Below are positions 35,611 to 45,650 of a stretch of 64,000 bases of DNA, piece by piece (the first letter of the stretch is position 1; each line of letters begins with the position of its first letter). A program made the translations under genes and the position numbers. Under the pieces are notes generated by a model. The model did no database searches and was not told where the DNA came from. It was given only the letters and a program-made list of their open reading frames with translations. The DNA lies in the NCBI GenBank assembly GCA_035772735.1, contig JASDFA010000002.1, positions 1,054,001-1,118,000 on the forward strand, written 5' to 3'. This DNA comes from Datura wrightii. Taxonomy: Eukaryota > Streptophyta > Magnoliopsida > Solanales > Solanaceae.

Positions 35611-38134
35611 ATTGTTGTGCAGACAGTGACAAGAATTGTCAAGTGTAAGTTAAACCATTAACCATCAAATCTCTAATCAGCTGAAAGCACCAGCCATTCA
35701 TACTGCTACAACTTCCACCGACTCCCAGTAACATCCGTGTGTCTGCTACTTCCCGCACAAACATATAATGACATAAATGTGAACATATGCTAAAATCATG
35801 ATTCAAGGCTTTTGGCCTTTCTGTGCTTACCAGTTTTTTGGCCAATTCCACCTCTTTCTTCTGGAAAGATGCCTCATCACCTAGAAATACTGATGAACCA
35901 TCCCCCTCAAACACCGTACTACCTTCTTCGCGGTCATACCTGCATAACTGAAGTGATTATTTGCCCAACCAAAAATACCAAAACTGATTATAAGAAAAAA
36001 ACACATAGCAAGCAATTACTGAAACTTATGACAGAGGATCACAAGACTGACTTCATAATAGTGTAGATACTATAAAATGGCAAGACAATTACCAAGCACG
36101 ATCAGAATTATACTCCATCTCTAGACGCATACTTTCAGTAATCTCTTGATTTTGATCTTCAGAGGCACCGCTTGTGTCATGGTCATCTCCTCCATCCTAA
36201 AAGGAAGTAACACACTGGTAAAAAAAAAAAATTGAAATGTCACTTATTAAAATTACTAACAGCAGAAATTGCCTCAGATGTAGCAGCACAAGCAATCCTT
36301 CTTTTCATATTCCAATCAACACCTCCCCCCCACCCCCCCCACCCCCACAAAAAAAAAAAGGGAACTAAGGTGGAAGGTTGAGTATAAAGGAGTACCTCAG
36401 ACAGAGAACTTCCTGTAGAAGACATAATCAAACTTGATTTTGCACCATATCTAGAACTTGAGGATCTCACTAATGACCCAGATGCCCTTATCGGAGTTGG
36501 AGAAGGAGCCACACTGTCCCACGGAGAAGCAGCTCCTGCAGGTACGAAGGTTTCTCATTAAATGCTGAGAAAATTTTACAAGACAACGTCAGCATTAGAA
36601 TTCACAGCAACCGTACCAGCAGAATGAGGAGTATGATCCCCGAGCCATGGGGAAACAAGTCGAGAATCAGGTGAAGCACCAAGAAACTTTGGGGATGGTG
36701 AAGGCTCATAACGCCTGCTACTACTACTGGTATGACTATCACGACGAGGGGTATCTTGCCACTCCCATCTACCATCATCCCATTCCGATCTTCCTTGAAA
36801 TATTACACAATTTGCCAGATCAATTCAAATGCTTTAAGAAATGTCACAAAATTACTGTGAGGAGATACACAGACACAAGGAAGTAGCCATTGACTATCCC
36901 AACAGTCCCCAATTATTACATGCTCCAATGCACATTCCTATTCTATATGTCAATTCAGATGATTCTAGAGCAACCAGCTCTAAAAGAAAGATGCAATGCA
37001 CATGCATGCAAAATTTCAAAAGCACACTTTTTTGGACTCAGGTGGATTTGTATGAGAGAACAGTAGTTGACACCATTATGACTCCATCAAGCACCAATAT
37101 GAAAATAGGTGCATCGGATGACATATGTATTTTAGCGCACATGCCAACATGTCAACGGGATCACATGCTACCCACTTGTTTTTGATCTGGTAATCAGAAC
37201 CAAAAATACCAGGCATTACAAATGAAGATGTAATGTTTACCGGGGGTCCTCCTGGGACCTTCATATCTACTTCTTTTTCTTCCGTCATCCCCATCATATT
37301 CTCTTTCATAACCACGTGATGAATCCCTGTAATGGTGCTCTTCGCGGCTGGTTCTTCTCTCTCTCCTTCTCCCTTCCCTGCTTTCACTTCTGTAATTATC
37401 CCTGTATTTACTTCCATCCCTTTCACGGTCAACTGACTCGCCCCTACATATGGTAGAACGTAAACTCCCAGAAGATGCAGCTGGAACCTTGAATGAGACA
37501 TAAGTCAGTGACACATTGTTGTCTCCAGAAATGAAGCAAGAGACATTGAGTTACATTACATAACACAATAGTCCATCCAGTTAAGGCAAGAAACTAAAGC
37601 ATATGGTCGAGTTTACCAGAAAACACTAAATTAGCAGGACACATGCACCGAGGAATGGGTTTCCAACAAGTCATATAGAGGTTTCAGACCCAAAATCTCA
37701 AGAAAGAAGTAGAGAACTCTTAAAGATACCAATTTGTGAAATCCAAGCAGGAGAACCTGGCCATTTCTAATGGATAAGAGAGGAATGGAAGAAGAATAAA
37801 ACAGTGAAACAAACTTCAAATGAATCAAATAAGTAACATTACTGCTACATCTTGCATACAAGACGATCTGATGAAACTCATGCCCTACTTTCTTAGCGAA
37901 ATTTTCATCAAAAAGAATGGTTGGTCATTTGCAATTACCTCTATGCATTTGTTATTTAATTATATTGAACAATAAAGATACACGACTTATAAATGTGCAT
38001 TCATATTATTTTATAAATAGCTTTGGACCAACTTTATGATTAGTAAAAAAGACAACTTTATACTACTTTGACAATTAACAATGATATTTCACTGTACTGA
38101 AAAGGACAACGTATACAGATTTGCTCTATAATAA

Positions 38135-38640
38135 CTGACAATCAAGCTTAGACTCCAGCTAATTAAGGCACCAGCTCCTCAAAGTTCATCTCGCTTAAGT
38201 CATTCCTCTCGATGCAATAAGCAAAGATATCACACGATAGCGCAACAGAACCCCTCTCACTATATTGGTCAAAAAACTGAAATACACAAACAAATATACA
38301 CACACACAAAAAAAGCAAAGGAATCTGACAATCAATCTTAGACTCTAGCTAATAAAGATAGCAGATTCTCAAAGTTTCTAGTTCAGAATGTAACTTCCTT
38401 TCATCTCACTTAAGTTATTCTTCTCTGTGCAATACGGAAAGACATCAAAAGTTAAGAGGAGAGACTTAAACCAGATAGAAATACACCCCCCCCCCCATAC
38501 CTATATATATATGTATATATATATATATATATAAATTTTTTTTTTTTTTTTTAAATTTTGATAAAGGTAATGTTAACTCCCCCCTATATTGTTCAAAAAA
38601 TTGAAACACGCAAACACACAAAAAAAGGAAAGGAATCTAG
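38135..38640. repeat. Degenerate tandem repeat of about 190-250 bp with AT microsatellite
   Basis: Three partial units share ATCTGACAATCA(A/T), AGACTC(C/T)AGCTAAT and CACACAAAAAAAG-type ends, near 38135, 38325 and 38575. Between units 2 and 3 lie a C tract (about 38487), an (AT)n stretch and a T tract up to 38555. All is inside the helicase intron before exon 4. Confidence 0.65.
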
Positions 38641-39235
38641 AAACTTCCAAGATAACAAACTGAAGGTACTATAGAAAAGCAATTCAACAACATCAAGCTT
38701 CAAAACTTGTAGAGAAAATAACAATGAAATATGTCAAAGCAAGAGTACTAACAAGCAATGTACCTCTGCGTTCTCATTAAAGTGAGGCCTCACGACTGTC
38801 TCAGCATCTTCCCGTCCATCAGTTACTGCACTACCTAGAAAATAAAGGTTGATTAATTACCGATTTCCTAGATTAATTGCAAGAGTAGATTGATATTGTA
38901 GTCTTCTTTTAATTCTTTAATGAAGTACAGATTAATATTAAAAGTATCAAGAAGATGCTTAAAAGCATGTACAGTGCAGTTACAAAATTAGATTGAGAGC
39001 TCTATTACAAAAGTCCTATGCCAGAGACGGAGCTAACAAAATCTGTGAGAGATTGCTCCAACTACTTAAAGATATTAAACATTCGGCTTTCAGGGAATAG
39101 TTTGGAGTTGCTAAACCCTCAAACACCTCATTTTCCTTTCTGTCCAAATGGTCCAAAAAAATGCATCCAGGAATCATCCTCTCTTCCTGATGAATTTACC
39201 AGTTTTCCATAAACTCCAACTGCTGCAGGCATCTT

Positions 39236-39780
39236 TATGCAGTAGATTGATATTGTAGTTAAGAGTAATTGATTGTATATTGCATTTCCTTATTTAGTCT
39301 TAGAACTCATTGTATAACTACCCATTCTCATGGATTGTAAATACATCAAGAAATACAAAGAAGCTTTTTTTCTCTCCTTGAAATCTTCATGGTATCAGAG
39401 TTGCTGCTGTCTTTGGAGGTGAGTCTTCTCCCTCGCAGCACCACAGCACTAGGGTTCTTTTTTTCGCAAGAAGAGGTTGAGTTCTCTCATCACGTGAAGC
39501 TGTCCGCATCTAATAATTTTCTATCAGTGCTATAGAAAAACTAACACTACCACGAGGTACGGTGGGCTACGGCAATTGAAGCCCAAGCTGATGCTGCCGG
39601 AAACCACCGCCGATGCGCCGTCACACGCTTCTAGAACTTCCGACACCAGCGACGTGTCACTCTCACGCGCGCCGGCGACTCTTTCTGGCAACTTTTTCTG
39701 AAAATATTTTTTCGGTTGGGGTCGTAGGCACATTCCAAGCCTGCCAGAATCCCCTAAAGACCTACTTAGTTGAAATAAAA
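39236..39780 (+). mobile_element. Ty1/copia LTR end with primer-binding site
   Basis: AT-rich LTR-like DNA ends CTTGAAATCTTCA and is directly followed by TGGTATCAGAG at 39391, the initiator-Met tRNA primer-binding site used by copia elements. Downstream is a GC-rich leader-like stretch with no intact gag. It lies in helicase intron 2 on the opposite strand to the gene. Confidence 0.65.
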
Positions 39781-39784
39781 AAAG

Positions 39785-40070
39785 ACTTCGGAAGATGATA
39801 GAAAGTAGTGGAACACTACCAGCGGCTATATGGTGGACTGTGTGGAAGGAGAGAAATTTTAGATACTTTGAAGGAAAAAAGGAAATATTTGTACCTTAAA
39901 GCATAGATGTTTAGCTCACTTAATCTTTTTGTGTAAAAATGAAAATGCACAAGATGTAGACAGGATAGTTAATTACCTTAGTTCTTTTCATATGTAGCTA
40001 GTGTAGTAAGACGCATAAAGTTGGAGTTTTTTTTATGAAGTTGGAGTTGATTATAAAATGAATCCTCAAA
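39785..40070 (+). mobile_element. LINE 3' tail
   Basis: A short frame near 39818-39880 reads LPAAIWWTVWKERNFRYFEG, the conserved end of LINE zf-RVT domains, followed by stops and T-rich DNA. Same family type as the fragment at 1-722. Confidence 0.65.
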
Positions 40071-40624
40071 TGTTAAAAGAAAAAAGAGTTAAGACTGGTA
40101 CCTGAAACAGATGTCTCACTAGCATACGATTCACGATACCTCCTCTGTACATTATTCCGTGAAACATTAGATGGTCTACTTCCCAACTCATCAATTCCAG
40201 AAGCAGCAGATGCATCCTCATCCTCATCTAAAGATGACGCAACTGAAGCAAGTCTCTCCCTTGGAACTTTAAATCCACTCTCTACAGTAGCCCCTCCCCT
40301 TTTAGCAATCGCCAAGGCATCAAGCCCTATACAATCGTGAAAAGTTGATAAAGATATGAATCACAAACCAATCTCATTTTATCACACTTATCGAGAGGGG
40401 GACATAGTCAAAGTTTATAACTCAACATGGGAACGAAACTAATACATGTACCAATAGTCTGAAACAAATAAGCTTAAAAGAAGCAGAGAAACTATTACAA
40501 AAAATAATGTAATTTTCTTATACTGCTCTTTTCTTGAAAGACATCTTAAGTACCTAATATGTCACCTAACAAAGGGAAGATTTGGATAGACCTAAATAAT
40601 TATTTTTTACAAACTTTCTCATTA

Positions 40625-40712
40625 CGAGTCTAAATGGAGTAACATGGCCAATGAGGAGTCACATAGCCAGCCCCAACTGATTTGGGACTGAGGCTAGTTG
40701 TTGTTGGTGTCA
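40625..40712 (+). mobile_element. SINE-like tail fragment
   Basis: CCAACTGATTTGGGACTGAGG followed by CTAGTTGTTGTTGG matches the tail common in Solanaceae SINEs. Only this end was recognised, in helicase intron 1. Confidence 0.45.
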
Positions 40713-41864
40713 TCTCATGGAAAAGCATACATCTTGCAAGAAGAAGGAACTTTTGTCTAATTTTAAGTCGATCAACAAAAGAATGTCTATATAAGGGTTT
40801 TGAATGCTATGCAAACATTTAATCTAGGATACAAGCACATTCTCTGCAGAACCCCCAACATACAAATAACGGAAATCCCGAAATGGCTTATATTCAGTGT
40901 GGGGCCTCCAAGAATCTAAGGCTAGAAAAATAAACCCAAAAAAAATACGTGTAGGTATGTAAAAGCAAACAAAGTTAAGAAAGTGAGGGTGTTGTACATC
41001 ACAATCATGATATATGAGGTGTCATAAGGTGCAGCCTCATTTACTTCTTCTTTCTTGTTATTTCAGTGTGAAATTTTGATTTAAGGTCATTCTATTCCCT
41101 TTGTATATAGGTTTGTCACATTATGGCCTTTTCATTTTTCACCTACCCAAAAGAAGTAGCAAATTTTTTAAAAGAAAATTTAGCGTTGACAGATAGCAAG
41201 AGAGGTTAATAATCTAAGGTCATAAGATAGCATGGATCATATTTCCTCATTATTCTGCAAATGGTCCTTCAATTTGTTAGAGAGAGAAAGAAAGGGGGCC
41301 GTATGTTTACATACTAGTTAGGAGTCATCCTAGTTAAGTTTGTGTGTCTTCTCAGATATCTTTTGTAAGGTGACATCACCAAGCATCAAAAGGATAAGCT
41401 GAATACACAAGCCCAGTAAAGGTGAACAGCTAAATCTAGAAACAGTTGGACCAAATCTAGCTTGCTTTCATATAAAGATCGAATTGTTGTGATGTTTAAC
41501 GATTCTCCATACAGAAACTATGCAATATTTCTGTTATATAAAACCATTTTTTTGTTCGAGAAAACATGGAACTAATTGAAGTGCCAAAATCACAAAGATA
41601 TAGGTCAATCAAATCATACCTAGAAGTGATTTCCGCTCCGAAGGTTTAAAAACTACTCTCTCCTTCCCAGGAACAAAAAGACCCCCACTACTCGTCTTAT
41701 CAGGCTCCAATGTAGTTGTTGTCTTGTCCAGATCACTTGGTCCAACATCTCCTTGCTTTTGGGAACGGGGGGGAAGTTGAATAGTATAAGGTATTTTCAT
41801 CCCTTCAAAAAATAAAAATAAAGGATAACATACATATGGTCACAAGAAACTATTTAAACAGCCA

Positions 41865-42901
41865 TATATATTAAAATTATTTTATTTTATTTTTATAATA
41901 AATAATTAAATTAAATAAGAATTAAAAACCCTAAACTAATCTGATACTGCTACTCTGCTAGTGCTAAATGCTAATCCTATTCCTTCCTCACTCCTCAGTT
42001 CCTCTGTTCGACAGTCGACTATTCCAATTTCCAAATTTCCAATCCTCTCTGCGCTGCCGCTGCGCCGCTGCCTCAGCCCTCGCCCCTCAGCCCCTCACTG
42101 CCTCGACACGACGACGCTGACGGTACCTCCCTACTCACCAGTCGGCAGTCACCACTCACCACTACAGGCGGCAGTCACCACTACCACTCTACCAGTCGGT
42201 AGTCACCAGTCACCACTCAACACGGCAGTCACCACTACCACTCTACCAGTCGGTAGTCACCAATCACCACTCAACAGCCGTCGCCCGTCAGCCACATCTC
42301 CTCTCCGTCGACCGTCCATCGCCGTCGGAACCCCCATTTCCCCAACTCCCCATCGATCGGCCATCGCTCCCCCGTCTAGTCTTCACTCTTCCGATCATCG
42401 TCGACTCCACCATTCGACTCGAACCTCAAGTCCTCAACAGGTAAGTAACATTATCCCAATTCCCAACTAGACTCGACGACTTTGGAAGTCTCCCTATCGC
42501 CATCAGTCTTCAATCACTGATTCACTGTTGGGCAGGAAAACCCTTTTTTTATGGGTTCTTATAAATTTATTTTGGGTATAATTTTTTTGTGTTCATCGAT
42601 TACCCCCTCACCTTAACTCGTGTTTTCTCTATTGACAGATCTAAAATTCACAGAATGTGAATGTTGATTTTATTTAAGAGTTTCAGATTACTATTTGTGT
42701 ATGCCTTTAGATTATTGTATAAAAGAAATCCTAATATTTTGATAAACTGACCTTGTTATGCTCCAAAGATATTAAGTTTATACTTGTATATTATACCTGG
42801 CAATTGGCATGTTTCAGTTATTAATCTCTAACATGCAGGTCCGCTCGAATTAATTCGGTTCGGTTCGATTTTTCGGTTTTCGGTTTTTTTGCCCACCCCT
42901 A
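41865..42901 (+). mobile_element. hAT element copy 1, truncated left and internally deleted
   Basis: 41865-42850 is a direct repeat of 45755-46625 (hAT copy 3), over 95% alike by eye, apart from two or three extra units of a roughly 54-bp tandem repeat at about 42150-42275. After CCGCTCGAAT at 42850 the interior is missing and DNA jumps to an element terminus rich in TTCGGTTCGG and ending GCCCACCCCTA at 42901. ATGACATC (42902-42909) follows at once. It begins inside the upstream flank of helicase exon 1. The 169-residue open frame here is Ser/Pro/Thr-rich repeat sequence, not a recognised protein. Confidence 0.8.
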
Positions 42902-43915
42902 ATGACATCCCCCAAACATGGTTGTATTACGGAAGAGGGTATTAGGTGAAAATGTGAAAATTAAAGGCAGCCATTTGCTTTATAAGATTTTAAAGGAAAT
43001 ACTGTGGGTGTTTCATCAATTCCGCATATATGTCCACTTCTCTATTCGACCATGTACAACATTGAAAAATTTTGAAATGCCATAATTATCCTCAAATGCC
43101 AAGTAGAAATTATGCGTCGGTGAACCCGTCTCTTACCTAAATAAATAAAAAAATAGGACCAACAACAATATAAGGTTCGGCGGGTCCAAATTTTCAGAGT
43201 TTGCTCCTAAATCTTTTTTGGGTCTTCTTCTTCTTCTTCCTCGTAATTCAAGTCCACCGCAACTGCGAGCTTTTTCACAGTCGTTTCTAGGTTATTAATC
43301 AGCTATTTTTTATCCCTTTCTAATATGTTCAAGGGCTTGCGCATGAAAGATGAGGAATTTAATCATAAAAAGATCCGACAAGGCTACGATTTTCTCTAGT
43401 TCATTGATACATTTTGAACTACTATCTTAGCTTAAATTGAGGTGTAGTTGTTGCTTTTTGATGTAAGATTTTGAAAAAGATCTCACCACATCAATCTGTT
43501 TGATTTTTGTATATGTTTTCTTCTGGTTGTTTTGCAGTGTGTGTAGGTTTAACTTGTTAAGATTTGCTACAACTCCTCAAAGGGAAGAGATGCAGGTGAG
43601 TGTATACTCCTAGAAACCCACACTCTTTTCAAATATAAGAAGATATGGCTGTTTAAATAGTTTCTTGTGACCATATGTATGTTATCCTTTATTTTTATTA
43701 ACTTTTTTCAAGGGATGAAAATACCTTATACTATTCAACTTTCCCCCCTTTCCAAAAGCAAGGAGATGTTGGACCAAGTGATCTGGACAAGACAACAACT
43801 ACATTGGAGCCTGCTTAGACGAGTAGTGGAGGTCTTTTTGTTCCTGGGAAGGAGAGAGTAGTTTTTAAACCTTCGGAGCGGAAATCACTTCTAGGTATGA
43901 TTTGATTGACTTATA
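42902..43915 (+). pseudogene. Inverted duplicate of the PRP16 promoter, leader and first coding exon
   Basis: 42902-43480 matches the complement of 45078-45650, and 43648-43915 matches the complement of 41603-41868. It therefore holds the helicase upstream region, 5' leader and first coding exon reversed. The exon copy (about 43718-43897) has a one-base deletion in a C run and an in-frame TAG (CCTGCTTAGACGAG where the gene has CCTGATAAGACGAG). The piece 43481-43647, with a candidate leader exon end ATGCAG|GTGAGT near 43590, exists only in this inverted copy. It cannot express the helicase. Confidence 0.85.
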
Positions 43916-43917
43916 TA

Positions 43918-45060
43918 TAGGGGTGGGCATTCGGTGTTTCGGTTCGATTTTTTCAAATTTCGGTTCGGTTTTTCCGGTTTTCGGTTATGCATAGGAGACA
44001 CCGAGCACGAACTGTTTTAGTTCGGTTCGGTTCGATTTTTTTTAATTCGGTTCGGTTTATTTTTTCGGTTATTTCGGTTTTCTAATCAACAACACAATTA
44101 CCTCCTCCATCTTGGAGCAAACTCAGAAAATAATGAAACAAAAATATAAACATAAAAAAAATACTTTTTCTTAAGGATTAACAGATCTTAGAGCAAAATC
44201 TCTACAACCCCCCAAAAACGCAGAGCTAAACAGAGGATTTTTTTTGTTTGAAGACTTATCCAGAGAAGCAATTAATTGGAACTTACCAGAACCACCAGGC
44301 CTCCCACGTCCTCTTTTAGAGGAAGAATAGCCGGAAGAAAGCGGCGGCGGCGTTATAGTAAAACCTGTCGGTGACGCCACTCCACCACCACCAGGTGAAG
44401 CAACTGCTCCTCCGGCACCGCCTCCTACTACTATTGCTGTTCCGCCACCCCCACTGTTCAAACTCCCATTTGCTGCTTCTGTTGCCGCCGCCGCTTGTGC
44501 CGGTTGTGGTGGTGAGTCATACTCTGAGTTTACACCGAGTGACCCAGATTCTGTACTCTCTTTGTCTTCCATTTCCATCATTTTTAAAACACAGTACTAT
44601 AGTCTATAAAGGGGAAAATCAAGAATATAACTTTAAATAGAGTTATAAATTAGCAAAAAAAAATTGTTTCGAAAAGGTTTTGGTGAACTGAGAACTGAGA
44701 ACTGAGAAGAGAGAACTGGAGCAGCGGAGAGAACTGAGAAGAGAGACCGATTGGCGACGGCGACAGAGTAGAGAATAAATCTAGGTTTTCCTTAAATTAT
44801 TTAAGTTAAATATTTATTATAAAAGTAAAATAAAATAATTATTTATTATAATTTATAAATATAAATATATAATACAATATATTATTCGGTTTTTCGGTTA
44901 AACCGAAAATTTGGTGTACCATTATAAAAAAAACCGAAAACCGAATTATGCTATATAAAAAAATCGAAATCGAACCGAAAAACCAAAAAAATCGAAACCG
45001 AAAATCGAATTAATTTGATTCGGTTCGATTTTTCGGTTTTCCCTTTTTTTCCCCACCCCT
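43918..45060. mobile_element. hAT element copy 2 carrying an AHL gene fragment
   Basis: Left end TAGGGGTGGGCATTCGGTGT and right end TTTTTTTCCCCACCCCT are inverted repeats around CGGTTCGG-rich subterminal DNA. Flanks ACTTATAT and TCCTATAT fit an imperfect 8-bp target duplication, and the corresponding empty-site sequence GACCTATATCTTTG is seen near 41600. No transposase is present. The cargo is the AHL exon at 44171-44581. Confidence 0.75.
44171..44581 (-). pseudogene. Captured first exon of an AT-hook (AHL) protein gene
   Basis: The frame begins MMEMEDKESTESGSLGVNSE, continues through Ala/Gly-rich and GGGG stretches, and reaches SSSKRGRGRPGGSGK, an AT-hook core (RGRP) as in AT-hook motif nuclear-localised proteins. 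In AHL proteins the PPC/DUF296 domain should follow. Here only FQLIASLD remains before unrelated residues and a stop. About 190 bases of leader-like DNA (44582-44775, repeats of GAACTGAGAA) precede the start. It is inside a hAT element, so it looks like a transduplicated gene fragment. The intact parent gene is not in this window. Confidence 0.8.
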
Positions 45061-45061
45061 T

Positions 45062-45650
45062 CCTATATCTTTGTGATTTCAAAATCTTACATCAAAAAGC
45101 AAAAACTACACCTCAATTTAAGCTAAGATAGTAGTTCAAAATGTATTAATGAACTAGAGAAAATCGTAGCCTTGTTGGATCTTTTTATGATTAAATTCCT
45201 CATCTTTCATGCGCAAGCCCTTGAACATATTAGAAAGGGAAAAAAAAGCAGTTGATTAATAACCTAGAAACGACGGTGAAAAAGCTCGCAGTTGCAGTGG
45301 ACTTGAATGACGAGGAAGAAGAAGAAGAAGAAGACCCGAAAAAGATTTAGGAGCAAAATCTAAAAATTTTGACCCGCCGAACCTTATATTGTTGTTGGTC
45401 CTATTTTTTTATTTATTTAGGTAAGAGACGGGTTCATCGACGCATAATTTCTGCTTGGCATTTGAGGATAATTATGGCATTTCAAAATAATTGTGTTTTT
45501 CAATGTTGTACATGGTCGAATAGAGAAGTGGACATATATGCGAAATTGACGAAACACCCACAGTATTTCCTTTAAAATCTTATAAAGCAAATGATTGCCT
45601 TTAATTTTCACATTTTCACCTAATACCCTCTTCCGTAATATAACCATGTT
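45062..45650 (-). promoter_or_regulatory. Displaced PRP16 5' leader and promoter segment
   Basis: Same-orientation copy of the region upstream of the helicase start. It contains a CTT-rich leader on the minus strand (GAAGAAGAAGAAG at about 45313-45330) and matches 42902-43480 inverted. It joins helicase intron-flank sequence at about 45078 and is cut off from exon 1 by more than 3 kb of inserted and inverted DNA. Confidence 0.65.

Larger units (their letters stand above)
30431..41800 (-). pseudogene. PRP16: PRP16/DEAH7-type pre-mRNA splicing RNA helicase, disrupted
   Basis: DEAH-box ATPase that remodels the spliceosome for the second splicing step. Sixteen exons keep phase: 41800-41620, 40326-40102, 38834-38764, 37487-37241, 36793-36617, 36535-36396, 36196-36093, 35939-35831, 34265-34088, 33983-33754, 33656-33480, 32972-32901, 32785-32609, 32451-32390, 32275-32123 and 32025-30431. 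The N-terminal half is Arg/Ser-rich. Motif I GETGSGKT is in exon 12, DEAH and SAT in exon 15 and QRAGRAGRTGPG in exon 16. Two frame changes break the last exon: near 31242 (FPLDPPL is followed by a short out-of-frame tail and a stop) and near 31117-31145. The reading frame returns for PESDHLTLLNVYQQW and ends KRLGL. Transposons also separate exon 1 from its leader and promoter. Family identity is certain; loss of function is inferred, and assembly error is the alternative. Confidence 0.85.

Noticed and set aside
41961..42470. Plus-strand open frame of 169 codons
   Set aside because: The Ser/Pro/Thr-rich sequence comes from a tandem repeat within a truncated hAT copy. The other copy lacks most of the repeat and the frame.
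44371..44640. Plus-strand open frame rich in Leu
   Set aside because: Antisense shadow of the captured AHL exon.
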